Source: CAYQDF01 sp964416175
GTDB taxonomy: Bacteria; Chloroflexota; Anaerolineae; Anaerolineales; UBA4823
DNA: 22,628 bases
Direction: 5' to 3'
Assembly: GCA_964416175.1 (NCBI GenBank)
Contig: CAYQDF010000047.1
Coordinates: forward strand, 1 to 22,628
The position numbers and the translations under genes were made by a program. Shown here piece by piece: positions 8,650 to 16,580 of the stretch. How positions within the stretch are numbered: the stretch's first letter is position 1; each line of letters begins with the position of its first letter. The notes beneath the pieces are model-generated. The model ran no database searches. It saw only the letters and a program-made list of their open reading frames with translations, and was not told the DNA's origin.

Positions 8650-8698
8650 GATTGAATTGAACCGGGATTAGTGGTGAATAGTCTTCTGGAGACCGCCG

Positions 8699-9958
8699 AT
8701 GAATGAAGGAGAAAAAATCCGGGTCCTGATCGTAGATGATATCGCTGAAACCCGAGAGAATATCCGGAAGCTGCTCCAATTCGAAAACGACTTCGAGGTG
8801 GTTGCGGCGGCGCGAAACGGGCGCGAGGGGATTGACCTGGCGAAAGAAACGAAGCCGGATGTTATCCTGATGGACATCAACATGCCGGACATTGATGGCA
8901 TCACCGCCACCGAAACGATTCGCCAAAACCTCCCCTTCACGCAGATCATCATTTTGACAGTTCAGGGGGATCCGAACTACATGCGCCGGGCAATGCTGGC
9001 TGGCGCACGCGACTTCCTCACCAAACCACCATCGATCGATGAGATGACCAGCGCCATCCGCAGGGCTGGTCACATCGCCCAGGAAGAACGGACGAAAGTC
9101 CGGGGAATTTTCCCTGGCCAGCCGGTGGCTGGGCTTACCGGCCCTCTATCATATCCTGTTTTTCAAACCGGGAAAGTCATCGCGGTCTATGGACCGAAGG
9201 GTGGTGTCGGCACCACGACTCTGGCAGTAAACCTGACGATTGCATTGCACAAAGACGAGTCGCCTGCGATCCTGGTCGATGGGGATCTGGAATTTGGCGA
9301 TGTGGCAGTGTTCGTGAACCAGCAACCAAAGAACAGTATTGCTGACCTTGCCCCGCGAGCTGATGAGCTGGATCCCGAAATCATCCAGGAAGTGTCCATC
9401 CTGCATCCACAAACCGGGATGAAAATCATAACTGCTCCATCCCGGCCCGAATTTTCAGAATCCGTGACGGGAGAGCAATTCGGAAAAGTCCTCGATTATC
9501 TGCGAAACCTTTACGCGTATGTGGTCGTGGATTGCTCTTCCTCGCTTACCGATGTGACGTTGTCGGCGTTTGATGCAGCTGACCTTATCCTGCTGATCAC
9601 AACACAGGAGATCCCGGCCATAAAGGATGCCCGATTGTTCCTGGACTTACTGAGCGCCTTGAAAATCTCGAGGGACAGGGTGCTCTTTGTGATGAACAAG
9701 TTCGACAAGCGGATCGGGATCACTCCTGAGAAAATCAGCGAAAGCTTCAAACAGGAGATCCAGGTTGTACTCCCTTTTGAGGAGAAGGTTGTTTTACCAT
9801 CGATCAACCGTGGCGTGCCATTTGTTTTGGGAGACAAGTCAAAACCCATCACACGCGGCATTTTCTCATTGACCGAGTCGATACGGAAAAAGCTCACTCC
9901 TTTAGAAGACCGAAATGGTGGTGAAACACAAGTCCCGATCCGAATCGGGAAGCGCTGA
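8699..9958 (+). CDS. tadZ: TadZ/CpaE: receiver domain fused to MinD-like ATPase
   Basis: A 419-residue two-domain protein. Residues 1-125 form a receiver domain with D13-D14, phospho-acceptor D59 (VILMDINMPDIDG), T87 and K109 (FLTKPP), so all active residues are present. Residues about 157-400 form a ParA/MinD-type ATPase with deviant Walker A PKGGVGTTT (166-174), DGDLEFGD and VVDCSSSLTD. TadZ localises the Tad machinery at the cell pole. In many TadZ/CpaE proteins the receiver is degenerate; here it looks phosphorylatable, so pilus placement could respond to a kinase. GGAG at 8688-8691 supports ATG 8699. It sits between cpaB (49-bp gap) and cpaF (26-bp gap). Confidence 0.9.
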   Translation: MNEGEKIRVLIVDDIAETRENIRKLLQFENDFEVVAAARNGREGIDLAKETKPDVILMDINMPDIDGITATETIRQNLPFTQIIILTVQGDPNYMRRAMLAGARDFLTKPPSIDEMTSAIRRAGHIAQEERTKVRGIFPGQPVAGLTGPLSYPVFQTGKVIAVYGPKGGVGTTTLAVNLTIALHKDESPAILVDGDLEFGDVAVFVNQQPKNSIADLAPRADELDPEIIQEVSILHPQTGMKIITAPSRPEFSESVTGEQFGKVLDYLRNLYAYVVVDCSSSLTDVTLSAFDAADLILLITTQEIPAIKDARLFLDLLSALKISRDRVLFVMNKFDKRIGITPEKISESFKQEIQVVLPFEEKVVLPSINRGVPFVLGDKSKPITRGIFSLTESIRKKLTPLEDRNGGETQVPIRIGKR

Positions 9959-9984
9959 ATCTCAGTAACAAGTGGAGGTAGTGA

Positions 9985-11382
9985 ATGTCCCTTTTGAAAC
10001 GGATTGAACAAGGTCAGGTCAGCTCAAACCAGTCGGGAGGCGGGGAAACCACCTCGCGCTTGGTCAACCTGCAAACCCGGCGCGTACCGCCGCCTGGTGT
10101 CAATACTCAAAGGGATACTTATACCGATCTAAAGACACGGGTGCAGAATCGCCTGTTGGCTGAGCTGGACCCGAGCATGGACATCACACGCGTCAGCGAA
10201 GTACGAAACACCATTCAGGAACTTTACGAGCAAGTATTAAACGAAGAGAACATCATCCTTTCGCGGCCGGAGAGACATCGCTTATTCGAACAAATCACGG
10301 CTGAAATTCTGGGCTTTGGTCCACTGCAACCTCTGCTCGAAGATGAGACGATCACAGAAATCATGGTGAACGGAGCGAAGAACATCTACATCGAAAGAGG
10401 TGGGAAGATCTTACGCGTGCCGATGTCTTTTGAGAGTGACGACCATGTGATGCGGATTATCGACCGAATCGTTGCTCCATTAGGGCGAAGGATAGATGAA
10501 TCGAGCCCGTATGTTGATGCCCGCCTGCCGGATGGATCCCGCGTCAACGCCATTATCCCTCCGATTTCACTGGTGGGTCCCGTCCTGACGATTCGAAAGT
10601 TTGCCAAGAATCCGATCACGATCGAGCAGCTGTACCAGTTTGGTACGTTAACCCCTGAATTCCTCGAGTTTCTCAAGGCGTGTGTTCAAGCACGGTTAAA
10701 CATCGTCATATCTGGCGGCACTGGTTCCGGGAAAACAACGCTGCTCAACATACTGTCTCAGTTCATTCCGGCAGACGAGCGCATCATCACTATCGAAAAT
10801 GCTGCTGAGCTTCAGTTGCGTCAAGAGCACGTTGTTACGCTCGAATCCCGACCCCCGAATATTGAGGGCAAAGGCGAAGTGACCATCCGGCAGCTGGTGA
10901 TCAATGCCTTGCGGATGAGGCCTGACAGGATAATTGTCGGGGAGATCCGGGATGAAGCGGCGCTCGACATGTTGCAGGCAATGAACACCGGGCACGATGG
11001 GTCCATGACCACAGCGCACTCGAACAGCCCTCGAGATTCACTGGCACGCATCGAAACCATGGTTATGATGGCGGGTATGGAGTTGCCCGTGAGGGCGATC
11101 CGTGAGCAGATAGCCTCTGCGATTGACCTGGTCGTTCACCAGGAGCGGCTCAAAGATGGGTCCCGGAAGGTGGTCCAGATCACGGAAGTCTCCGGGATGG
11201 AAGGGGACGTCATCACAATGACAGATTTATTCGTTTTCGAACAGACCGGCTTCGAAAATGGGAGGGTAATTGGGCGTTTTCGACCAACGGGACTGCGGCC
11301 TAAATTCATGGACAAGATCGAAGCAGCTGGCATCCACCTTCCGGCATCCGTGTTCGGTGTAGGGGTTCAACGGCGACATTAA
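9985..11382 (+). CDS. cpaF: CpaF/TadA secretion ATPase of the Tad pilus
   Basis: A 465-residue type II/IV secretion ATPase. The N-terminal domain (ILGFGPLQPLLEDETITEIMVNG) is followed by the RecA-like core with Walker A GGTGSGKTT (244-252), the RxP-rich segment LESRPPNIEGKGEVTIRQL, Walker B (RIIVGEIRDEAALDMLQAM) and the His box MTTAHSNSPRDSLARIETM. It powers Flp pilus extension from the cytoplasmic face with TadB and TadC. The Asp-box position reads TIENAAELQL, with N272 where many relatives have Asp. This may simply be a clade variant. A strong GGAGG seven bases before ATG 9985 fixes the start. Confidence 0.95.
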   Translation: MSLLKRIEQGQVSSNQSGGGETTSRLVNLQTRRVPPPGVNTQRDTYTDLKTRVQNRLLAELDPSMDITRVSEVRNTIQELYEQVLNEENIILSRPERHRLFEQITAEILGFGPLQPLLEDETITEIMVNGAKNIYIERGGKILRVPMSFESDDHVMRIIDRIVAPLGRRIDESSPYVDARLPDGSRVNAIIPPISLVGPVLTIRKFAKNPITIEQLYQFGTLTPEFLEFLKACVQARLNIVISGGTGSGKTTLLNILSQFIPADERIITIENAAELQLRQEHVVTLESRPPNIEGKGEVTIRQLVINALRMRPDRIIVGEIRDEAALDMLQAMNTGHDGSMTTAHSNSPRDSLARIETMVMMAGMELPVRAIREQIASAIDLVVHQERLKDGSRKVVQITEVSGMEGDVITMTDLFVFEQTGFENGRVIGRFRPTGLRPKFMDKIEAAGIHLPASVFGVGVQRRH

Positions 11383-11401
11383 ACAACCAGAGGGTAGAAC
11401 C

Positions 11402-12355
11402 ATGACCTTGATATTATTGGTTGGTGGAGGACTCGTTCTTTTTCTATTAATGGTCGGAGCGATCGTTTCGATCTCCAGCGAACGATCGCTGGTCGAAGAG
11501 CGGCTCGGACCTTACCTGCGGGAAGAAGCTCCAGCGAAAGGCAAGGACCGAGCCTCCCCCGTCGGTGACTGGATCAACAAGAGAGTTGAGCGCTCTGGAT
11601 GGGGAGGTGGGATCTCCAGAGAACTGGCAAGGGCAGACCTTAAACTCAAACCAGCAGAGTACGTAGCCCTCATGGTAATAGCCGGTTTTGGAGTGGGATT
11701 CATCAGCTGGTTCCTGGGCGGTCAATCGATCCCTTCAGCTTTAATTGGCGTTGTGATCGGTGTCTTATTACCGAGGATATATGTCCAAAGGCAGAAGAGC
11801 CGCCGGCTGCTCCGCTTCAATGAACAGCTCCCCGATATGCTCAACTTAATGGTCAATGGACTACGCGCCGGTTACTCGAACATGCAGGCGATGGAGGCGG
11901 TCAGCAAAGAGCTCCCACCACCGATCTCAGACGAATTTCGCCGGGTCGTGCAGGAAATGCAACTTGGGCTTCCAATGGAGCGAGCGTTGGATAATCTTTT
12001 ACGAAGAATTCCAAGTGAAGACCTTGATTTGACGATCACGGCAATGAATGTTCAACGCGAGGTTGGGGGAAACCTGGCTGAAATCCTCGAAAATATTTCT
12101 TACACGATCCGGGAGCGGGTGCGGATAAAAGGGGAGATTCGCGTCCTGACCGCCCAGGTTGTATATTCAAGTCGGTTCCTCTCGAGCATGCCGGTCCTGA
12201 TCGGGCTCACTTTGTGGTTTATCAACAGACCATATATGATGTTATTCTTCGATTCGAAGACCCGCCTGATCGGTATCCCTGTGCTGGCGTTAGGGGCATT
12301 CATGATTATTTCGGGCTATTCGGTGATGAAGAAGATTTCGGCCATCGAGGTATAG
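11402..12355 (+). CDS. tadB: TadB-type inner membrane platform protein (T2SSF domain)
   Basis: A 317-residue protein with an N-terminal helix (about 3-23), a pair of helices near residues 80-120, a cytoplasmic T2SSF domain (LPDMLNLMVNGLRAGYSNMQAM ... LDLTITAMNVQREVGGNLAEIL) and two C-terminal helices. This is the TadB layout. TadB and TadC form the membrane platform on which the CpaF ATPase acts. The spacing of 19 bp from cpaF and 25 bp to tadC, and the order cpaF-tadB-tadC, are the standard Tad arrangement. The ribosome-binding site is modest (AGAGGG). Confidence 0.9.
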   Translation: MTLILLVGGGLVLFLLMVGAIVSISSERSLVEERLGPYLREEAPAKGKDRASPVGDWINKRVERSGWGGGISRELARADLKLKPAEYVALMVIAGFGVGFISWFLGGQSIPSALIGVVIGVLLPRIYVQRQKSRRLLRFNEQLPDMLNLMVNGLRAGYSNMQAMEAVSKELPPPISDEFRRVVQEMQLGLPMERALDNLLRRIPSEDLDLTITAMNVQREVGGNLAEILENISYTIRERVRIKGEIRVLTAQVVYSSRFLSSMPVLIGLTLWFINRPYMMLFFDSKTRLIGIPVLALGAFMIISGYSVMKKISAIEV

Positions 12356-12380
12356 AGAGCGGATTCTTGAGGAGGACCAA

Positions 12381-13334
12381 ATGATTGTCTTGGTCATTCT
12401 GGCAGTGATTATCTTGATAGGAGCTCTAATCCTTATCGGAATCGGTTTGCGTGAACGAGGCGGGACCGATCCTCTGCAAGCTCGTCTGGCGGAATTTGTC
12501 GAGAGAGGGGAAATCACTGATCTGGAAAAGATCGAACTCTCCCAGCCGTTGACCGAACGGATCTTTTATCCGATGGCTCGGAAATTGGGAGAAATCGCCT
12601 TGAGGTTCACCCCTCAGATTGCGATCCAGCAGACAGCCCATAAACTGGAGCTGGCAGGCAATCCAAAAGGCTTGGACCCGACTTTGTTTTGGTCGCTCAG
12701 ACTTTTGGGCCTTGGGCTTGGCGCATTGATTTTTTTCGTCGGAACCATCGCACCAGAAGGGAGTTTTCTCAAAGGTCGTGGACTCATGTTTGCAATCCCG
12801 ACTTCGGCTTTAGGGTATTTTATGCCTGAATTATGGCTGAATGGTCGGATCTCCCGGAGACAGGACGAGATTCGGAAGTCGATGCCCGATGCTCTGGACT
12901 TGCTCACGATCTGTGTGGAGGCGGGATTAGGTTTCGATGCAGCGATGGATAAAGTATATCAGAAGTGGGACAACGAGTTAGGCAAAGGGTTTGGTCGGGT
13001 CATCCGAGAGATCCAGTTGGGTAAATTGCGAAGAGACGCCCTCAGGGACCTGGCGGATCGATCGGGAGTGCCGGAATTGACGAGCTTCATTGCGGCTGTG
13101 ATCCAAAGTGAACAGCTCGGCGTCAGCCTGGCAAAAGTGCTTCGAATCCAATCGGATCAAATGCGTGTAAAAAGACGCCAGCTTGCTGAAGAGGCTGCCC
13201 ATAAAGCTCCGATAAAAATGCTGATCCCGATGGCAATATTGATCTTCCCATCGATCTGCATTGTCCTTATGACCCCTGCGATCTTGATGCTCTTCCAATC
13301 TGCTTTGGGTGGTATTTTGGGGTTTTCGAAGTAA
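12381..13334 (+). CDS. tadC: TadC-type inner membrane platform protein (T2SSF domain)
   Basis: A 317-residue protein with an N-terminal helix, a central helix pair (about 105-160) and a T2SSF domain (SMPDALDLLTICVEAGLGFDAAMDKV ... ELTSFIAAVIQSEQLGVSLAKVLRIQSDQMRVKRRQLAEE), ending in a hydrophobic hairpin (MLIPMAILIFPSICIVLM). Partner of TadB in the Flp pilus platform. AGGAGG lies directly upstream of ATG 12381. It is the last recognisable tad gene in the window: no tadE/F/G pseudopilins and no tadV peptidase follow. comF starts nine bases after the stop. Confidence 0.9.
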   Translation: MIVLVILAVIILIGALILIGIGLRERGGTDPLQARLAEFVERGEITDLEKIELSQPLTERIFYPMARKLGEIALRFTPQIAIQQTAHKLELAGNPKGLDPTLFWSLRLLGLGLGALIFFVGTIAPEGSFLKGRGLMFAIPTSALGYFMPELWLNGRISRRQDEIRKSMPDALDLLTICVEAGLGFDAAMDKVYQKWDNELGKGFGRVIREIQLGKLRRDALRDLADRSGVPELTSFIAAVIQSEQLGVSLAKVLRIQSDQMRVKRRQLAEEAAHKAPIKMLIPMAILIFPSICIVLMTPAILMLFQSALGGILGFSK

Positions 13335-13343
13335 ATCCAGGGT

Positions 13344-14084
13344 ATGAGATACAAATCCAGGCTGGTCTACAACTTGTATAAAGTGTTGTGGACCAGTCTG
13401 GATTTAATTTACCCTCCTGTATGTGCTGGCTGCGGGGATCCCGGAAGCCAGTGGTGTGGAAAATGCCAGGCCAGCGTGAAACGTGTGTCTTTGCCAGTTT
13501 GTGAAAGGTGCGGAGAATCACAAGAAAGTCCTGGCCTGTGCCGGAACTGTCAAAAAGTTTCTTACCCGCCTGTGGTTATACGATCCCTGTTTTATTTCGA
13601 AGGATCGATCCGAAACGCAATCCATCAATTGAAGTACAAACGGAATCAAAGCCTGGGATTAGTGCTCTCGGCACCATTGATCATCTACCTGGGTGAATTA
13701 GATTGGGATTTCGATTTGGTAATACCGGTACCGCTCGGGGTTGCACGCTTACAGGAGCGTGGATATAATCAAGCTGCATTACTGGCACTTCCAATCGCTC
13801 TCAAGACAGGTGCAGCGTATACGCCGCGTGGTTTGGTGAAAGTCCGGGAAACGCCAACACAAGTTGGCTTAGATCGTCGGCAGAGGCGGGATAACGTAAG
13901 AAATGCCTTCAAGGCAGAGCCTGCGGTTGTTTTAAGAAAGCGTGCACTGGTTGTAGATGATGTCGCCACTAGCAATGCCACTCTCGAAGCCTGCGCTGAA
14001 GCTCTGTTCTCCGGAGGAGCAGAGAGGGTATATTGCATTACCCTGGCAAGAGCAGGACTACATTCTACAGGAGGAATTCCATGA
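13344..14084 (+). CDS. comF: ComF-family phosphoribosyltransferase-like protein with zinc finger
   Basis: A 246-residue protein. The N-terminal double zinc-ribbon has CAGCG and CGKC, then CERCG and CRNC (residues about 27-72). The C-terminal type I phosphoribosyltransferase-like domain includes IPVPLGVARLQERGYNQAALLA, TPTQVGLDRRQRRDNV and the PRPP-loop region VVDDVATSNATLEACAEAL. In most ComF proteins the loop reads T-T-G-A-T; here T209-S210-N211 replaces T-T-G, which may weaken PRPP binding. ComF is needed for single-strand DNA import during transformation in several bacteria, which makes its place after a pilus operon suggestive. The first 20 codons lie inside a long hairpin; in-frame GTG 13383 is a possible later start. 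The stop overlaps the hpf start (ATGA). Confidence 0.87.
   Translation: MRYKSRLVYNLYKVLWTSLDLIYPPVCAGCGDPGSQWCGKCQASVKRVSLPVCERCGESQESPGLCRNCQKVSYPPVVIRSLFYFEGSIRNAIHQLKYKRNQSLGLVLSAPLIIYLGELDWDFDLVIPVPLGVARLQERGYNQAALLALPIALKTGAAYTPRGLVKVRETPTQVGLDRRQRRDNVRNAFKAEPAVVLRKRALVVDDVATSNATLEACAEALFSGGAERVYCITLARAGLHSTGGIP
13353..13405 (+). repeat. 21-bp near-perfect inverted repeat (hairpin) at the tadC-comF junction
   Basis: The left arm 13353-13373 (AAATCCAGG...TACAAC) and right arm 13385-13405 (GTTGTGG...CTGGATTT) pair over 21 bp with only two G-U wobbles, around an 11-base loop (13374-13384). The right arm runs into TTTAATTT (from 13403). AAATCCAGG also occurs at 13333-13341, giving a second possible partner. 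It begins nine bases after the predicted comF ATG and 19 bases after the tadC stop. Confidence 0.85.
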
Positions 14085-14644
14085 CCTTCCAAATTGAAAT
14101 AACAGGAAGAAATATGGAAGTTACTGATCGCCTCAATGATTATGTGAAAAAAAAGGTTCGAAAGCTCGAAAGGTATATCAATAATATCGACGAGGCGCAT
14201 GTTGATCTGGCCCACATAAAATCTGCCCGCAGTGCAGAGGATAGACAGGTGGCACAAATAACTTTGAGGGGGAGAGGTTTCATCCTGCGATCGGAAGAGC
14301 GCGCTGACGACATTTTCGCCGCGCTGGATTCTGCACTTGATAAAATGCAGCGGCGCATTGAAAGATACAAAGGGAAAAAGTTCCGCGGCAGAGGCGATGG
14401 GAGATCGGCTGCTGACGTGGTACCACCACCGCTGGAGGAGGAAGAAGAGCTGGAGCACGCCGTCATCGTGCGCAGGAAGCGGTTCCCGGTGTCCCCGATG
14501 GATGAAAATGAGGCTATCGAGCAGATGATCCTGCTGGGCCACGATAACTTTTTTGTATTTTTCAATTCTGAGACAAACAGTATAAATGTGTTATATCGTC
14601 GCAGGGATGGATCATACGGGTTGATCGAACCAGAGATTGCCTGA
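14081..14644 (+). CDS. hpf: Long-form ribosome hibernation promoting factor
   Basis: A 187-residue protein. The N-terminal S30AE/YfiA domain (FQIEITGRNMEVTDRLNDYVKKKV ... ALDKMQRRIERYKGKK) is followed by an acidic linker and the C-terminal dimerisation domain (FPVSPMDENEAIEQMILLGHDNFFVFFNSETNSINVLYRRRDGSYGLIEP). The long form dimerises 70S ribosomes into 100S particles when growth slows. The frame runs upstream to 14033, but AGGAGG at 14069-14074 and the ATGA overlap with comF fix the start at 14081. folE follows after ten bases. Other than being in a shared transcript, no regulatory site is visible. Confidence 0.95.
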   Translation: MTFQIEITGRNMEVTDRLNDYVKKKVRKLERYINNIDEAHVDLAHIKSARSAEDRQVAQITLRGRGFILRSEERADDIFAALDSALDKMQRRIERYKGKKFRGRGDGRSAADVVPPPLEEEEELEHAVIVRRKRFPVSPMDENEAIEQMILLGHDNFFVFFNSETNSINVLYRRRDGSYGLIEPEIA

Positions 14645-14654
14645 AGGAAGATTC

Positions 14655-15293
14655 ATGGCTGAGGATGACGTAAAGAACCTGAGCAACCTGGCGGACCTGT
14701 TCTCAGATACGAGATTGGATGATCGAACAATCGAGAATGCTGTCCGACAGATTTTGCAGGCTGTTGGCGAGGATCCAGATCGACCTGGCCTTCAGCGGAC
14801 ACCGGAACGGGTCGCCCAGATGTATAGTGAGCTGCTTTCTGGATACAGGACCGATCCAGATACGTTCTTGAATGATGCCCTGTTTGAAGTCACTTATGAT
14901 GAAATGGTCCTTGTGCGGGATATCGAATTTTACAGCCTGTGTGAACACCACCTCCTTCCCTTTATCGGAAGAGCTCATGTAGCTTATTTTCCGAAAGGGA
15001 TCGTCATCGGCTTATCGAAAATTCCTCGGGTTGTGGATATGTTTTCCCGCCGGCTTCAATTGCAGGAAAGGATGACGCGCCAGATCGCTGATTTTCTCCA
15101 GGAGCTGCTTGATCCCCATGGCGTGGCTGTGGTGATTGAAGGGATTCACCTCTGCGCGATGATGCGTGGAGTGAAAAAACATGATGCAAGAATGACGACC
15201 TCGACAATGCTCGGTGCATTCCGGACGAGCATCGCTACCCGTCAGGAATTCCTGGATAATATTTCAAGAGGATCAGCTCCGATGAAGTTCTAA
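14655..15293 (+). CDS. folE: GTP cyclohydrolase I
   Basis: A 212-residue enzyme converting GTP to 7,8-dihydroneopterin triphosphate, the first step of folate/pterin synthesis. Family signatures: EDPDRPGLQRTPERVAQMY; zinc and active-site residues C96-E-H98-H99 (YSLCEHHLLPFIGRAHVAY); and C167 (GIHLCAMMRGVKKHDARMTTS). An upstream in-frame TTG at 14637 would overlap hpf, but GAAGGAAG at 14643-14650 supports ATG 14655. It is the last gene of the plus-strand run and overlaps the 3' end of folK by 21 bp on the opposite strand. folB and folK of the same pathway are on the converging unit. Confidence 0.96.
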   Translation: MAEDDVKNLSNLADLFSDTRLDDRTIENAVRQILQAVGEDPDRPGLQRTPERVAQMYSELLSGYRTDPDTFLNDALFEVTYDEMVLVRDIEFYSLCEHHLLPFIGRAHVAYFPKGIVIGLSKIPRVVDMFSRRLQLQERMTRQIADFLQELLDPHGVAVVIEGIHLCAMMRGVKKHDARMTTSTMLGAFRTSIATRQEFLDNISRGSAPMKF

Positions 15294-15770
15294 GGGGATT
15301 GCTTCAATAAGTGTTGATTTCCTGAGCTCCGATGATCTCTTCAGGAGCTCATCATTAAGGGATGGGTCGGGAAATATGGGCAGGAGATCCGAGATTGGGA
15401 CGCACAGGTGGGCAAGATCCCAGATGCTTTGATCGAGGACGATGCCGTCAAAAATAAGAATGTCGAGATCTATCGTGCGAGGCGCATTGGGATCTCCGCT
15501 CCTGCGACGCCCGAGCCTCGATTCTATCTTGCGAAGCACCTGTTCCCGCAGATCTTCCATTGCGCGGGCAGTCTTGATGTGTACCGCGGCATTGAGGAAA
15601 TCAGGACCCTGGCCCCCCTGTGGGGGTGTCCGATACACTTTCGAAACAGACAGGATTTCAGTTTCGCGTCCCAACGCTTGTACGGATTCAGGAAGATTGG
15701 TCTGGGGTAAGATATTCGATCCAATCCCGATCACTGCAGAGTGAGGATCACTCGCCTTTTTCGCGTTCAA
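15273..15770 (-). CDS. folK: 6-hydroxymethyl-7,8-dihydropterin pyrophosphokinase
   Basis: A 165-residue HPPK, transferring pyrophosphate from ATP to hydroxymethyl-dihydropterin. Visible motifs: IGIGSNILPQTNLPESV at the N-terminus, LSVSKVYRTPPQGGQGPDFLNA (the substrate-binding region) and the signature GDPNAPRTIDLDILIFDG. The frame opens at a TTG (15776), but a second TTG at 15770 lies six bases after GGAG, so I place the start there. It overlaps the end of folB by about 23 bp. Its own 3' end overlaps folE by 21 bp tail to tail. Its C-terminal tail (ELRKSTLIEAIPLELHRS) lies in that overlapped region. Confidence 0.92.
   Translation of the reverse strand: MNAKKASDPHSAVIGIGSNILPQTNLPESVQALGRETEILSVSKVYRTPPQGGQGPDFLNAAVHIKTARAMEDLREQVLRKIESRLGRRRSGDPNAPRTIDLDILIFDGIVLDQSIWDLAHLCVPISDLLPIFPDPSLNDELLKRSSELRKSTLIEAIPLELHRS
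15323..15351. terminator. Hairpin 30 bases after folE, inside the folK coding region
   Basis: TGAGCTCC (15323-15330) pairs perfectly with GGAGCTCA (15344-15351) around a 13-base loop. There is no clear T-tract, so this is only a candidate terminator or transcript-end protector for folE. On the other strand it codes the Leu/Ser-rich C-terminal part of FolK. Confidence 0.3.
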
Positions 15771-16104
15771 TTTCAACTCCTACCGATTCCGAAAAGCGGA
15801 CTGCGTGTGGTTTTTCAACCCGGATACGCACACGCTGGACCCCACTTTCTATCAGACAAAGGTTTGCAATATCCGCCGCAAGCGCCTCGACCGTGAATCG
15901 CCTGGCGGATTCGACGAGTGCCTGCGTTTTTTTTGCGATTGTTCGGTAATCGATGCTGTACTGGATTTGGTCAGCTGCCCCTGCCTGGGTTAAATCTGTG
16001 AAGATCCAGATGTTGATCAGGATATCTTGCGGTTTTTCCCGCTCCCAATCATTGATGCCGATGATACCGCGGATTAATAAATCCTTGATAAAGACCAGGT
16101 CCAT
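15748..16104 (-). CDS. folB: Dihydroneopterin aldolase
   Basis: A 118-residue DHNA family enzyme that converts 7,8-dihydroneopterin to 6-hydroxymethyl-dihydropterin, the substrate of FolK. The sequence opens MDLVFIKDLLIRGIIGINDWEREKPQDILINI, which holds the family's substrate-binding Glu (DWEREKPQ). It continues through SIDYRTIAKKTQALVESARRFTVEALAADIA, and ends VRIRVEKPHAVRFSESVGVEIER with the catalytic-loop Lys-Pro. AGGAGC upstream of ATG 16104 supports the start. It lies 62 bp after the DUF302 gene and overlaps folK. Confidence 0.94.
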   Translation of the reverse strand: MDLVFIKDLLIRGIIGINDWEREKPQDILINIWIFTDLTQAGAADQIQYSIDYRTIAKKTQALVESARRFTVEALAADIANLCLIESGVQRVRIRVEKPHAVRFSESVGVEIEREKGE

Positions 16105-16166
16105 TTTCAGCTCCTAAACGAGAATTCTTCAGACATTCCTGCTTCTGGATAATCTGCCAGCGATAA

Positions 16167-16580
16167 TTACAATTCAACAAGGAGAGTCTCTGCCAGCCGC
16201 TCCAACCTGGCCCTCTCTTCCCTGGCGATCGATCGCAGCTGCTGATTACGTTCTCCTGCTCCGATCGTGAGGATTGCTTCAGGATTCACAATTCGAATTA
16301 TCGAGCCATCCTGCTCATCAGATTCAATCGTGATATTACATGGCAAAATCAACCCATTCACAGAGTCCTCACACAATGCACGATAAGCCAGGCGGGGATT
16401 CCACGTGACCAGGATTATCAAATCCTTGAAATCTCTTCCCAGGCTTTGATTCAATGCGCTACGCAAATCAATCTGGGAAAGAACTTCAAAACCTTCTTCG
16501 GGTAACCTTTTGATCAATGCATCCAAGGACTCCTGGATAGGAAGCGCCAACCGTACCTCAAAGCCCAATTCATATTGCAT
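16167..16580 (-). CDS. DUF302 domain protein
   Basis: A 137-residue soluble protein. The segment ALIKRLPEEGFEVLSQIDLRSALNQSLG and the later GLILPCNITIESDEQDGSIIRIVNPEAIL are the two conserved blocks of DUF302, with the conserved Cys in LPCNI. The C-terminus adds a charged helix (RSIAREERARLERLAETL). The biochemical role of the family is not established; members often neighbour redox and cation-homeostasis genes. Here it overlaps the upstream Lgt-like gene by 11 bp and so is translationally coupled to it, in a unit led by a TlpA-type thioredoxin. That context suggests an envelope redox link. Confidence 0.85.
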   Translation of the reverse strand: MQYELGFEVRLALPIQESLDALIKRLPEEGFEVLSQIDLRSALNQSLGRDFKDLIILVTWNPRLAYRALCEDSVNGLILPCNITIESDEQDGSIIRIVNPEAILTIGAGERNQQLRSIAREERARLERLAETLLVEL

